Assembly (NCBI RefSeq): GCF_019249795.2
Contig: NZ_CP156891.1
Coordinates: 1,816,001-1,880,000 of the forward strand
Direction: 5' to 3'
DNA length: 64,000 nt
Source of the DNA: Segatella copri
Lineage (GTDB): Bacteria; Bacteroidota; Bacteroidia; Bacteroidales; Bacteroidaceae
Part shown: piece by piece, positions 50,204 through 60,000 of the stretch
How positions within the stretch are numbered: the stretch's first letter is position 1
How the letters are laid out: each line of letters begins with the position of its first letter
Notes under the pieces: model-generated
Seen by the model: the letters and a program-made list of their open reading frames with translations, nothing else
Told to the model about the DNA's origin: nothing
Databases searched by the model: none
Made by a program: the position numbers and the translations under genes

Positions 50204-50536
50204 AGCAGTCTGTGCTACTGCCATTTAGAGTCTTGTAAAGACACAAACACGGATAACTAATTAGGAATCTAGCCACACGCTATTAAAAGAACGAGTTCCG
50301 TGTTGATTTGTAACAGAAAAATCATTTTTGACCATTTCTGCTACCGATATTTTAGTGCCTGTATGTTCCAAAATACCTCTTTTGTATTTATTAACACAAA
50401 AAGTTGCTCAAAAATTTGGCTATGTCTTAGGAATCAAAAATGAACAAAAGAAACGGAAATTAACAACTTTCTGACACTTTTCCTACATTTTGCTGAATAT
50501 AAAGCTTCTGCCCTTTCAGGGCGTGCTGCTTGCGTT
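50204..50536. other. Gap between IS110 element B and ispF
   Basis: Holds a hairpin-prone TAGCAGTCTGTGCTACTG (50204-50221) at the element boundary and otherwise AT-rich DNA. No further gene seen. Confidence 0.4.
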
Positions 50537-51016
50537 CTATCCTTTCTGGATAAGAACGGTGGCATAGGCGGAGATGCCCTCCATTCTGCCCGTGAATCCG
50601 AGTTTCTCGGTGGTTGTTGCCTTGATGGATATCTGGTCTTCGTCTACCCCCATCACCTCTGCCAGACAGGCTTTCATGGCTGGCACATGCGGGTTGAGTT
50701 TAGGGCGTTCGGCACAGACTGTAGCATCGATATTGCCCAGTGTATAGCCCTTGGTAGCTATCAGTTCCATCGTTTTGCAGAGCAGAATCTTAGAATCCAC
50801 ATTCAGTGTCTCTGCTGCCGTATCCGGGAAATGATATCCGATATCACGCATATTGGCGGCACCCAGCAGGGCATCGCAAATGGCATGTATCAGCACATCG
50901 GCATCGCTGTGGCCCAGCAATCCCAGTTCATAATCTATCTTGATTCCTCCCAGCCACAAGTCGCGGTTCTCCACCAGCTTGTGGACATCATATCCAAATC
51001 CTACACGTATATTCAT
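50537..51016 (-). CDS. ispF: 2-C-methyl-D-erythritol 2,4-cyclodiphosphate synthase
   Basis: 159 residues from ATG 51016 (MNIRVGFGYDVHKLVENRDL); a longer reading reaches into the repeat and is rejected. The metal-binding pair Asp10/His12 (YDVH), LGHSDADVLIHA and the C-terminal GRMEGISAYA segment are conserved. IspF forms the cyclic diphosphate in the MEP pathway. Lies downstream of a repeat-filled gap from porV on the same strand. Confidence 0.96.
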   Translation of the reverse strand: MNIRVGFGYDVHKLVENRDLWLGGIKIDYELGLLGHSDADVLIHAICDALLGAANMRDIGYHFPDTAAETLNVDSKILLCKTMELIATKGYTLGNIDATVCAERPKLNPHVPAMKACLAEVMGVDEDQISIKATTTEKLGFTGRMEGISAYATVLIQKG

Positions 51017-51024
51017 TACTACTA

Positions 51025-51190
51025 TTATTGAATGTTGAATGTTGAGTGTTGAGTGTTGAATTAGGCTAGCGCCCTTGAGTCTGGCGTGGACCAGCGATAG
51101 AATCGCTGGGAACGGAGGCTTTGGCCCGCTAGGCAACTCAACATTCAACATTCAACATTCAACACTATTCATTCAACATTCAACACTATC
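51025..51190. repeat. Inverted AACATT repeat arrays around a CAGCGATAGAATCGCTG palindrome
   Basis: TTGAATGTTGAATGTTGAG-type units (51025-51062) and CAACATTCAACATTCAAC units (51137-51190) are inverted copies of one another. The palindrome CAGCGATAGAATCGCTG (about 51093-51109) lies between. The right array runs into the porV stop codon. Confidence 0.8.
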
Positions 51191-52370
51191 TTTTAAAGAG
51201 GTCCTTCAGTCCATCCATATCAAACGACAGGGTGAAGCGGAGGGTCTGGTCGAGCGGGTTGCTCTTGGCGGTAGCCACCACATAGGCAGCATCGAGCGAG
51301 AAGACATTCATCTTGAAACCGGCACCCACGGTGAAGTACTTGCGGTTACCCTTGCTCTGACTCTCGTGATGATAACCGGCACGGAGCGCAAACTTATCAT
51401 TATATACATACTCGGCACCCAGACCATAGTTGATTTCCTCCAACTCTTCCTTGAAACCGCCAGGGGCATCGCTGAAACTCTTGAAGATACCGCTGATGCC
51501 CGAAATATCATCATACTCACGATGCACACGGTCTTCATATTCTGAATTGTCCTCACCCTCTTCCTGCTTCGGAACGGTAGGCACCAGATACTTGCTGGCA
51601 TCGGCTGCCAGGGTGATGCGGTTGTACTCGTCGATAGGAATCATCAGCGAAGCACCCAGACGCATGTTGGCTGGCAGGAACTCGCCATACTCCTTGCCGC
51701 TGAAGGTAATCTTACTACCGATGTTAGAAATATTCAAGCCCAACCCCAACTGGCATTCGCGCTGGCCAATGACCACATAGTTCTGGTAATAGGCGGCGAT
51801 ATCGGCTGCGAAAGCGGAGGCAGGCGAATTATCTTCGGTATAATCGAAGCGCATATCGGAATAGATCCAGCGGATGGCAGCAGCAAGAGAGAACTTCTCG
51901 CTGAGCATCAGAGAATAAGCCACATCGACCGACATCTCGTAAGGATTGATGGTCATACCCGTGCCACTCTCGGCACCTTCCTGACTGGTAAACACTTCGC
52001 CCATATTGAAATAACGGAGCGATGCAGATACGGCGCTATAATCGCCAATGCGGTAATAGCCAGAGAGATAGGCGAGATTCATATCATTGACCAGCGAACG
52101 CAGCCAAGGAGTGAAGCTGAGCGAAACACCGGCACGCGAAATGGTGAAAGGATATTTTGCCGGGTTCCAGTACTGGGAGTTGACATCAGGGTCGGTAGCC
52201 GCACCGATATCTCCCAAACCGCCACCACGGGCATCAGGAGCTATGGTTTGCGAAATGACTGCATAGTTCACAGGATTGAAGAGGTCTTTCTTATCCTGCG
52301 CCTTCACTTCTGATGCCATCAGAACGAGACATCCCAGGATGAATATCTTATAGATTCTTTTCATTGCCAT
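51186..52370 (-). CDS. porV: Type IX secretion outer membrane protein PorV (LptO)
   Basis: 394 residues with a signal peptide ending MASEVKAQ. The mature part is a 14-strand-type FadL-like barrel: DARGGGLGDIGAATDPDVNS and WNPAKYPF near the start, and regular aromatic/glycine strands. PorV is a T9SS outer-membrane shuttle and part of the attachment complex with PorU. Start ATG 52370 or 52364. The gene follows porU by 14 bp, the usual order in Bacteroidota. Confidence 0.93.
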   Translation of the reverse strand: MAMKRIYKIFILGCLVLMASEVKAQDKKDLFNPVNYAVISQTIAPDARGGGLGDIGAATDPDVNSQYWNPAKYPFTISRAGVSLSFTPWLRSLVNDMNLAYLSGYYRIGDYSAVSASLRYFNMGEVFTSQEGAESGTGMTINPYEMSVDVAYSLMLSEKFSLAAAIRWIYSDMRFDYTEDNSPASAFAADIAAYYQNYVVIGQRECQLGLGLNISNIGSKITFSGKEYGEFLPANMRLGASLMIPIDEYNRITLAADASKYLVPTVPKQEEGEDNSEYEDRVHREYDDISGISGIFKSFSDAPGGFKEELEEINYGLGAEYVYNDKFALRAGYHHESQSKGNRKYFTVGAGFKMNVFSLDAAYVVATAKSNPLDQTLRFTLSFDMDGLKDLFKR

Positions 52371-52384
52371 TGTAAATATATTTT

Positions 52385-55300
52385 TTATTTGATAATGATG
52401 AGTTTCTTGACTTTAGAGGTGTAGCTGCTGCCATCGCTCGCCACCTTGACGCGATAGAGATATACGCCGGTGCCCAGAGGGGTGCCGCTATCGGAGGTGA
52501 GGTCCCAGCTTACGGTATAGCTGCCCGAGGTAGGTACACCGCTTTCGGAATGGCGCCAATGCTGTCTGCCCGATGAATCGAACACTTCTACCACCACGTC
52601 CATATCGCTCTCTGTGCGGTCGTGACTGATGATGAAGGTGGTGGAAGTCTTAGCCGGATTGGCGGTTACGCCCACATCGAAGAGCGCCGGACTCAGTGCC
52701 TTCACCACATTGAAGCGGAGCTTCACCGTAGAACTGTTGTTCTGGATATCCCAGGCTCGGAAGGTGAGTTCGTGCTTGCCCGGTTCCAGTTGCGGTATGC
52801 TGTAATAGGTAGAACCGCTGGTATAGGTTCCGAAATCGTAGGTGAAATTGCTGTTCAGCACATAGGTCTTCGACATATCGCCATCTATCACCAGCTGCAG
52901 GTCGTGGCCGATACCGCTTCCGGCAGCATTGATTCCGTCCTTATCGGTTATCTTTGCCACAAAGAACGGAGTGGTGTTGACTTTGCCGCCATCTACGAAG
53001 GAAGGCGAATTGAGATAGCAATAGATGGAAGGACCGATGGAATCGTTCTTCATCTCCTCGCTCTCGCCTACCGTAAACTGCTCGCTGGAGCCGTGGGCGG
53101 AGAGGGTCTTGGAGGTATTCACCGCATAGAGGTTGACCAGACCGCTCTGGTTGGAATAATTGATATCCAGCGGAACGGCAAAGGAGAAGGCAAACTTGCC
53201 GCCTCTTACGCTATCGGTGCCCTGATACAGGGTCTTGGTTCTGTCTTTGTATTCGAAAGCCTTCTCGGCGCCATCCTTGCCGGTATCGTTCAGGCGACAG
53301 GTAACCGTTTCCTTGGAATCTCTTACGGTAGCGGTGATGACGCCACGGAAGTCGTCTGCTCCCTCGATATGACCTGCCATGCGGGCGATAGAGCCTGCCT
53401 TCAGCATCGGCAGGGTTGCGGCTCCGGCAACAGGAATGCCATTGATGGAATCTACCACAATCTGATGCATAGGCAGATTGAGTGCAAGAGCAGGGTCGCC
53501 CAGAAGGGAATAATGGAGATGGTTCACCGTGACATCGGAGCCGGAAGTTGGTCCGTTGCCACTCACCAGGTCGTTCTGCGCCAGTCGGTGCGCCTCGCCT
53601 ATCGTAATAGGCTTACCGTCTACCAGACTGAGCACTCTGTGGATGAAGGCACGGTTGATATGTCTGTTATACTGGGCGTAAACGGTACGGGTGGTGCCAT
53701 AGAAAGCTACTGCGCCGCCTTTATCGTTGAGCAGCGCATATTCGCCGATGTTGGCTTCGAGCCCGTCGAACGGCATGATATCGCAGGAGGCGGTTACCCA
53801 GAGCGGCAGGTTGGTATTGCGGAAATCGGCAAAATCGGTGAGTTTCAGAACTGATTCGTGCGACATCTGTGTAGGATCGCCATGTCCGGCATAATCCATG
53901 ATGAGGGCTCCCGCAGCCTGCTGCTGTTTGATAATCCGCGTTGCTTCGGGATAGGTATTGCCCGAAGAGGAGGTTTCGCGGGTATAGGCATCCCACATCA
54001 CTTTCTTGACGAGATAGGCGGGATAGGTGGTGAGCACATCATTTGCCACATCATCGGCATCCTGCATGTGGAGGTTTCCGTTTCCGTCATCGCCCATAAA
54101 CATCAGGGTGTTCTGCCAGGCACCTACATTGGCATTCTGAGCATAACTGATGGTCTTGTCTACCAGCACCTGGGCTTCTTCTGCATAAGTTACCGGGAAG
54201 CGGCCTACGGCTACATCCTGCAGCTCACGGTTAGGATACAGTCCGGCTCCCTCGCCGAGCATGCCGAACCAGCTGTCGCTGACGAAGCAGGAAACGGCAC
54301 TGAAGGAGTTTTCACTCTCAAAGCACAGCAGATAATCGTCTGGATTCAGGGTTCTGCAACCGGAGGTAAGCATGCGGTTATCCCATACGCAGTCGCCGAA
54401 GAGCAGGAGATATTTCGGCATATCTGCCTCGCTCTGCGCCTTATCAGAAAGCATGCGCAGGTAGCGGCGGTAGGCGTTGGCATCGGGGGTACCGCTAGAA
54501 AATTCGTTATAGAGTTCATCGGCAGGCACGATGGTAACGCGCAGTCCGTCGTGCTGTTCATGAAATTTTTTCAGCCGCTGTGCCTGTTTCAGCAGTTTCT
54601 GTGAGGTCGGGATGATGATGACCATATCGGCTGCTCCATCGGCATGATGATTCTGGTTGGTGATGCCGTAGACATACTGGGCAGCCGGAATCTTTCCACC
54701 GGCGGCCAGGTTCGCAGCGGTAAAGGCACAGCTTCCAGGCTCTGCCCACGTTACGGAGATATAATCGAGGCGGATGGAAGCACCTGATAAGACCTTGATA
54801 GAGATGGTATCCTTATCCTGGAAATCGGAAATGGGATAAGTGGCAACCTTCTCTGTAGCCTTGAGGTAAGCTATATCCTCCGTAGGATTGTCATTCTTGA
54901 GAGAAAGGGTGATTTCGCCCAAAACCTTACCATTCTTCAGTATCTGAGCCTTGCTGTCTGTGGCGGTAGTCAGGGCTACGGAGAGTTTGCCTTCCGCAGA
55001 ACCGGTGGTATTCGTGATCACCACTTTCTTCTCATCGCCCACCTTCAGTTCTTCTGCATCGAAGAGGTTTCTGCCGCCATGATAGTAGCTGTAACCATCT
55101 GACTCGTAGAGGGAATGATAATCGTATGGCTGCGGATAATGGGAAGAGACAAAGGTGGCAGAATCCTGCACCAGTGGCTCTCCATCGGTCTGGGTAATAA
55201 AATAGTAGCCGTAATCGGAATAAGGATTACGGATGCGCTGGAGGGCGGTTTCTGACTTCCAGGATACCGGTCCCTCGGCATAGAAATAATGCTTGCCGCC

Positions 55301-56023
55301 AACGATGCACTGGGGAACTTCCTGCAAATCGTCGGTAGCCTGCAGTTCGCCCGCCAGAAGGGCTTCGTTCTGCAGATTGCCGCCATAGCCGTAAATCTTC
55401 ACCTTGCTGATATCGGAGAAGCCTGCCTGGCGCACTACCTGTTCGGTAAGCTGATGGAAACCAGTTTCGCTGACTCTAATCTTCGCCCATCTGCCTGAGG
55501 CAAGAACGGAATGAGAGGCATAAAGGGAGGTAGCTGAGCGCAAAGCATCAGAAGAAGCAAAGGCTGATACTTTGCCCTTAGCCAACAGAGAACCTCGACT
55601 GGAACGCTCGGAGCGCTTCAGAGGACGGGCATCTACCTGAAGCATGAAGCTGACCAGCAGCTGATGGCGGTTATTGCGGAATACGACAGGACTGAAATCT
55701 ATCTGGAGTACGCCCTGCTTACGGCATTCGGTAACCCGCTGCTGGGGAAATACCTGCTCAGGAGGAACTGCACCCGACAGGCGGTTGTAATTGGCGATGT
55801 CGGAGGCAGTCATGTCGATATACTCGCCATATTTCAGGCTGACGGTATACACGGAGTCACGATATGCACCGGTCAAAGGAATAGAATACACGAAACGGGG
55901 CAACACGGAATCTACTCTGACTTCTGAAGAGGTCAGATTGAAGAATCGCTGTGCCTGAGCAGGAGCCACCAGCATGAGCAGGCATGCCAGCAGCATGTAT
56001 TTCCAAACCTTTGTTGTGTTCAT
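52385..56023 (-). CDS. porU: Type IX secretion system sortase PorU
   Basis: 1212 residues with signal peptide (LLACLLMLVAPAQAQ). The gingipain-like C25 peptidase domain in the middle carries His714 (DYAGHGDPTQMSHE) and Cys747 (VTASCDIMPFDG), the catalytic pair. The last 90 residues hold a FlgD-like/Por C-terminal segment (VVEVFDSSGRQHWRHS, GTGVYLYRVKV). PorU removes the C-terminal signals of T9SS cargo and links cargo to A-LPS at the cell surface. Directly upstream of porV. It implies other T9SS genes and cargo elsewhere in the genome. Confidence 0.95.
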   Translation of the reverse strand: MNTTKVWKYMLLACLLMLVAPAQAQRFFNLTSSEVRVDSVLPRFVYSIPLTGAYRDSVYTVSLKYGEYIDMTASDIANYNRLSGAVPPEQVFPQQRVTECRKQGVLQIDFSPVVFRNNRHQLLVSFMLQVDARPLKRSERSSRGSLLAKGKVSAFASSDALRSATSLYASHSVLASGRWAKIRVSETGFHQLTEQVVRQAGFSDISKVKIYGYGGNLQNEALLAGELQATDDLQEVPQCIVGGKHYFYAEGPVSWKSETALQRIRNPYSDYGYYFITQTDGEPLVQDSATFVSSHYPQPYDYHSLYESDGYSYYHGGRNLFDAEELKVGDEKKVVITNTTGSAEGKLSVALTTATDSKAQILKNGKVLGEITLSLKNDNPTEDIAYLKATEKVATYPISDFQDKDTISIKVLSGASIRLDYISVTWAEPGSCAFTAANLAAGGKIPAAQYVYGITNQNHHADGAADMVIIIPTSQKLLKQAQRLKKFHEQHDGLRVTIVPADELYNEFSSGTPDANAYRRYLRMLSDKAQSEADMPKYLLLFGDCVWDNRMLTSGCRTLNPDDYLLCFESENSFSAVSCFVSDSWFGMLGEGAGLYPNRELQDVAVGRFPVTYAEEAQVLVDKTISYAQNANVGAWQNTLMFMGDDGNGNLHMQDADDVANDVLTTYPAYLVKKVMWDAYTRETSSSGNTYPEATRIIKQQQAAGALIMDYAGHGDPTQMSHESVLKLTDFADFRNTNLPLWVTASCDIMPFDGLEANIGEYALLNDKGGAVAFYGTTRTVYAQYNRHINRAFIHRVLSLVDGKPITIGEAHRLAQNDLVSGNGPTSGSDVTVNHLHYSLLGDPALALNLPMHQIVVDSINGIPVAGAATLPMLKAGSIARMAGHIEGADDFRGVITATVRDSKETVTCRLNDTGKDGAEKAFEYKDRTKTLYQGTDSVRGGKFAFSFAVPLDINYSNQSGLVNLYAVNTSKTLSAHGSSEQFTVGESEEMKNDSIGPSIYCYLNSPSFVDGGKVNTTPFFVAKITDKDGINAAGSGIGHDLQLVIDGDMSKTYVLNSNFTYDFGTYTSGSTYYSIPQLEPGKHELTFRAWDIQNNSSTVKLRFNVVKALSPALFDVGVTANPAKTSTTFIISHDRTESDMDVVVEVFDSSGRQHWRHSESGVPTSGSYTVSWDLTSDSGTPLGTGVYLYRVKVASDGSSYTSKVKKLIIIK

Positions 56024-56048
56024 ATCGATATATTACTTGCAATATTAT

Positions 56049-56666
56049 TTACTTACAGTGAAAATCGAGCACCTTCCTGTCTTCGAGATAGCCTACGAGA
56101 TGGTCGTCGATGTTGACAGGACCGCAGCCTGTAGGACATCCGGTATAGAGCAGGTCGCCCGTCTTGAGCGTGAAGTACTGGCTGATATAGGAGATGATTT
56201 CATCTACCTTGTAGAGCATATCGCTCGTGCAGCCTTCCTGTACGGTCTTGTCATTGAGGTCGAGGCGGAAGTGCAGTGTCTGGATATCACGGAACTTCTG
56301 GATGTCGACCCATTCGCCGATAACCGCAGAACCGTCGAATCCCTTGGCGAGTTCCCAAGGCTGGCCCGCCTCGCGCAGCTTCTTCTGCATCTCGCGTGCC
56401 GTAAAGTCGATACCTACGGTTACTGCATCGTAATAACGGTGGGCGAAACGCTGCGGAATGGTCTTTCCCAACTTGGATATTCTGACCACTACTTCGGTTT
56501 CATACTCTATTCTTCCCAGATGATCAGGAATGAAGAAAGGCTTGCCGTTATTGAGCAAAGCAGAATCAGCCTTGGTAAAGATGACAGGACGCTCTGGTTT
56601 AGATAACGTACCATGCAGCGATTTATTGTGTTCGGTATAGTTCATACCGATGGCAAATATCTTCAT
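56049..56666 (-). CDS. Fumarylacetoacetate hydrolase family protein
   Basis: 205 residues. The FAH fold motifs are GMNYTEHNK near the start, the metal-binding IEYETEVVVRI (Glu-x-Glu) and the following Asp in AVTVGIDFTAREM, with TGCPTGCGPV near the end. Members cleave or decarboxylate acylpyruvates and related diketo acids; substrate is not readable. It is 25 bp upstream of porU on the same strand, probably by chance cotranscribed. Confidence 0.88.
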   Translation of the reverse strand: MKIFAIGMNYTEHNKSLHGTLSKPERPVIFTKADSALLNNGKPFFIPDHLGRIEYETEVVVRISKLGKTIPQRFAHRYYDAVTVGIDFTAREMQKKLREAGQPWELAKGFDGSAVIGEWVDIQKFRDIQTLHFRLDLNDKTVQEGCTSDMLYKVDEIISYISQYFTLKTGDLLYTGCPTGCGPVNIDDHLVGYLEDRKVLDFHCK

Positions 56667-56695
56667 AACATCAAATTTTTATATAAAAAAGAAAT

Positions 56696-56735
56696 GGGAG
56701 TTAGAAGCAAAGCGAGGCTTAACTTCATAACTCCC
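56696..56735 (-). terminator. Terminator of the rplM-rpsI-rpsB-tsf unit
   Basis: GGGAGTTA (56696-56703) pairs with TAACTCCC (56728-56735); on the minus strand the stem is followed by ATTTCTTTTTTATAT. Confidence 0.8.
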
Positions 56736-56786
56736 GGTATTCTAATTTAACTATAAGTCAAATTAACGCTTGCTTTTGAGTAATGA

Positions 56787-57782
56787 TTACTCAGCAGCAA
56801 GAGTAAAGCGCTGGTAAGCAACGATCTTGAGATCCTTGCTCTGAGAAGCGAGGTACTGAGCAACAGTCTGCTTGTCACCGTCACCGAACTGGAACTCCTG
56901 GTCAACGAGGCAGTTCTCCTTGAAGAACTTAGCCAGACGACCATTAGCAATGTTCTGGATCATAGTAGGGTTCAAAGTAGCAGCCTTCTCCTCACCAACA
57001 GTCTTCTTGATGTTGCGAGCCTCTTCAGCCTGCTCAGGTGTCAACCAACCCTTCTTGGTGTTGCTCTCGATGTGCTCCTCAGAGTCAACGTGAGCTGGGT
57101 TGATGCCAGCCTTCTTCAAAGCAGCGTTAACAGCCTTCTCTACGAGTTCTTCCTTAGTCTTGGCAACAGCAACCTCGAGCTCAGTCTTCTTAGTCTCCTC
57201 AGAAACAGAAGACTCGTCGAGAGCTACAGGGCGCATAGCAGCAACCTGCATAGCTACCTTGTGACCAGCCTCCTCGTTGTTCTCGTTGAGCTGAACCATA
57301 GTACACAAAGTGTGCTTGTTCATGTGGTCGTAAACCTCGATGTTGTCACCCTCGAGAACGCAGTAGCCGTCGAGCTCCATCTTCTCGCCAGTGATACCAG
57401 AGCGCTGTGTAACAGCAGCCTGAGCATCAGCATCGCCAACCTTCAAAGTCTTCACCTCGTCGAGAGTGTGAGCCTTGGCAGCGATAGCAGCGTCGAGGAT
57501 GTCAGATGTCAACTTGATGAAGTCAGCACCGTTAGCTACGAAGTCAGTCTCGCACTTGAGAGCGATGATAGCAGCGAAATCGTTAACCTTCTTAACGAGA
57601 ACGCAACCGTTAGAAGTCTCACGGTCAGAACGCTTAGCAGCGATAGCGAGACCACGCTCACGGAGCAACTCCTTTGCCTTATCGAAATCACCTTCAGCCT
57701 CTGTGAGTGCCTTCTTAACATCAGCAAGACCAGCACCAGTCATAGCGCGAAGTTTCTTGATATCTTCAATTGAAACAGCCAT
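56787..57782 (-). CDS. tsf: Translation elongation factor Ts
   Basis: 331 residues. UBA-like N-terminus (MTGAGLADVKKALTEAEGDF) and the diagnostic CETDFVAN. EF-Ts regenerates EF-Tu-GTP. It is longer than the E. coli form (283), with an insert near residues 165-240, as usual in Bacteroidota. Located downstream of rpsB (108 bp gap). Confidence 0.97.
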   Translation of the reverse strand: MAVSIEDIKKLRAMTGAGLADVKKALTEAEGDFDKAKELLRERGLAIAAKRSDRETSNGCVLVKKVNDFAAIIALKCETDFVANGADFIKLTSDILDAAIAAKAHTLDEVKTLKVGDADAQAAVTQRSGITGEKMELDGYCVLEGDNIEVYDHMNKHTLCTMVQLNENNEEAGHKVAMQVAAMRPVALDESSVSEETKKTELEVAVAKTKEELVEKAVNAALKKAGINPAHVDSEEHIESNTKKGWLTPEQAEEARNIKKTVGEEKAATLNPTMIQNIANGRLAKFFKENCLVDQEFQFGDGDKQTVAQYLASQSKDLKIVAYQRFTLAAE

Positions 57783-57890
57783 AATAATATTTTTATATTA
57801 AAAAGTTAATAATAATCTTTGCTTAAAAGCTACTAAAGCCATCGAATCATAAACAGAATCAATGGCTTCAGTATATATTTCTTTGCCTAA

Positions 57891-58661
57891 TTACTCAGCC
57901 TCGTCCTTGCGGGCAGCCTTCTTCTTAGGCTGGTCCTTCTGCTCAGCAGCAGCCTTGTCGTCAGCCTTCTCAGCCTTGCGCTCCTCGAGAGCCTCAGCGA
58001 TAGCACCGCAAACTGCAGTAAGGATAGCATCTACAGAATCCTTAGCATCGTCGTTAGCTGGGATAACGTAATCAACATTCTTAGGATCAGAGTTGGTATC
58101 TACGATACCGAACACTGGAATACCAAGACGGTTAGCCTCCTTAACAGCGATGTGCTCCTTCATTACGTCAACAACGAAGAGGGCTACTGGGAGACGGGCC
58201 ATATCTGCGATAGAACCGAGGTTCTTCTCCAACTTAGCACGCTGGCGGCTTACCTGAAGCAACTCGCGCTTAGAGAGGTTAGAGAATGTACCATCGTTCA
58301 ACAGACGATCGATGTTTGTCATTTTCTTAACTGCCTTACGGATTGTAGGGAAGTTGGTGAGCATACCACCAGCCCAACGCTCGTTTACGTATGGCATATT
58401 GATAGAAGCTGCCTTCTCAGCAACTACGTCCTTAGCTTGTTTTTTAGTAGCGACAAACAGGATCTTTCTACCTGTCTTGGCAATTGTCTTGAGAGCCTCA
58501 GCAGCCTCGTCGATCTTAGCGACAGTCTTGTTGAGGTCGATAATATGAATACCGTTACGCTCCATGAAGATGTAAGGAGCCATTGCTGGATTCCACTTGC
58601 GACGGAGGTGTCCGAAGTGGCAACCTGCCTGAAGTAACTGGTCAAAATTTGTTCTTGACAT
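57891..58661 (-). CDS. rpsB: 30S ribosomal protein S2
   Basis: 256 residues. Starts MSRTNFDQLLQAGCHFGH with RRKWNPAMAPYIF, and carries the RAGGMLTNF-type and VIPANDDAKDS segments of S2. The C-terminal tail is Lys/Glu/Ala-rich (KAEKADDKAAAEQK), an extension often seen in the phylum. Follows rpsI by 155 bp. Confidence 0.98.
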   Translation of the reverse strand: MSRTNFDQLLQAGCHFGHLRRKWNPAMAPYIFMERNGIHIIDLNKTVAKIDEAAEALKTIAKTGRKILFVATKKQAKDVVAEKAASINMPYVNERWAGGMLTNFPTIRKAVKKMTNIDRLLNDGTFSNLSKRELLQVSRQRAKLEKNLGSIADMARLPVALFVVDVMKEHIAVKEANRLGIPVFGIVDTNSDPKNVDYVIPANDDAKDSVDAILTAVCGAIAEALEERKAEKADDKAAAEQKDQPKKKAARKDEAE

Positions 58662-58816
58662 TGTTTTTTCTTTTTTAATTGTGTTTACTTTCTTTTTGAA
58701 TCTAATGTTAGATCAGTCGATGAGTAGTCCCCGATTAATGGAATCTCACCGATTTAGATACTAAACTTTTTAGCTCAGCTATATATAATCTGTATATATA
58801 TAAAATATGTATAAGA

Positions 58817-59203
58817 TTAACGCTTGCTGAACTGGAAGCGACGACGAGCCTTTGGCTGACCTGGCTTCTTACGCTCTACAGCACGTGAGTCACGTGTCAT
58901 GAAGCCTGCATCCTTCAAAGCCTTCTTATCGTTAGCGTCGATCTTAACGAGTGCGCGAGCGATAGCGAGGCGGAGAGCCTGGCTCTGACCGGTGAAACCA
59001 CCACCGTCGAGGTTTGCCTTAATATCATACTTACCCTCAGCTTCGAGCAACTGCAATGGCTGCTTTACTACATAGCGAAGGATTGCTGATGGGAAATATG
59101 TCTCAATATCTTTCTTGTTGATTGTGATCTTACCGGTACCCTCTGTGAGGTATACACGAGCTACAGCGCTCTTACGGCGACCAATTGCATTAATTACTTC
59201 CAT
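58817..59203 (-). CDS. rpsI: 30S ribosomal protein S9
   Basis: 128 residues. IGRRKSAVARVYL at the start, GGGFTGQSQALRLAIARAL in the middle and the classic basic end KARRRFQFSKR whose Arg reaches the P site. Placed 10 bp after rplM, as in most bacteria. Confidence 0.98.
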   Translation of the reverse strand: MEVINAIGRRKSAVARVYLTEGTGKITINKKDIETYFPSAILRYVVKQPLQLLEAEGKYDIKANLDGGGFTGQSQALRLAIARALVKIDANDKKALKDAGFMTRDSRAVERKKPGQPKARRRFQFSKR

Positions 59204-59213
59204 TCTACCTTAA

Positions 59214-59675
59214 TTATTTATACTGGTTAATATCAATAGCCTTTGGCTGCTGTGCCTCGTGCTTGTGCTCTGTGCCATCGTAAATGAAGAGGTTGTCCAT
59301 CAAAGAACGACCGAGAGGGCCCTTTGGCAACATACCCTTGATAGCGTGACGGAGGATCTTGTCCATTCCATCAGGACGCTTGCGCAACTCTGCTGGAGTG
59401 TTGAAGCGCTGACCACCTGGATAACCAGTGTAACGAGTGTAAACCTTATCTGTTTCCTTCTTACCTGTGAAAACTACCTTAGCGGCATTGATAATGATTA
59501 CGTTGTCACCACAATCTACGTGTGGAGTGAAAGTTGGCTTGTACTTTCCGCGGAGCAATTTAGCAACCTTAGAGCAGAGGCGACCTACAACCTGGTCGGT
59601 AGCGTCGATTACGACCCACTCTTTCTTAGCTGTTTCCTTGTTTACGGAAATAGTCTTGTAACTTAATGTGTCCAT
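59214..59675 (-). CDS. rplM: 50S ribosomal protein L13
   Basis: 153 residues. Contains WVVIDATDQVVGRLCSKVAK, RGKYKPTF, YTGYPGGQRF and GMLPKGPLGR, all L13 hallmarks. First gene of the leftward ribosomal unit. The 59676-59931 upstream region holds a -7-like TAATTTTG (complement of 59830-59837) and otherwise no gene. Confidence 0.98.
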   Translation of the reverse strand: MDTLSYKTISVNKETAKKEWVVIDATDQVVGRLCSKVAKLLRGKYKPTFTPHVDCGDNVIIINAAKVVFTGKKETDKVYTRYTGYPGGQRFNTPAELRKRPDGMDKILRHAIKGMLPKGPLGRSLMDNLFIYDGTEHKHEAQQPKAIDINQYK

Positions 59676-59931
59676 TTTAAAATTTAAATTTACTACTAAA
59701 AAACGTTTTAATCTTTTTTACTCACTATTCAGACAGGTGATTCACTAACCACATACCCCGGCCACAGGGCATGCTATTAACACACCATATCTTGGGGACT
59801 CTAAGTGTATCCCCGAAATAATCGGACTGCAAAATTACACATTTTTATTTGATTATGTGTAGGTTACGAGTTTTAACCTCAAACTTTTATGAATATTTAA
59901 CTTAGTTTGCACTTTTCTGCTCAGGATAAGC
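59676..59931. other. Leader/promoter region of rplM
   Basis: AT-rich, no gene. Contains a likely -7 element at the complement of 59830-59837 and a possible autoregulatory leader with a CACATACCCCGGCCACAGG stretch. No known r-protein leader motif was recognised by eye. Confidence 0.4.
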
Positions 59932-59973
59932 AAAAAAAGAGTGCATTGTTAACGGCAATGCACTCTTTTTTTA
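59932..59973. terminator. Bidirectional terminator between glnN and rplM
   Basis: AGAGTGCATTG (59938-59948) pairs perfectly with CAATGCACTCT (59956-59966), flanked by A7 and T7 runs. It is the terminator of the leftward glnN transcript. Confidence 0.9.
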
Positions 59974-60000
59974 TTATATCAATTCCTTATCCAGGAAATA

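Noticed and set aside
52622-53854. 410-residue plus-strand open frame inside porU
   Set aside because: Antisense of a conserved gene; no recognisable domain.
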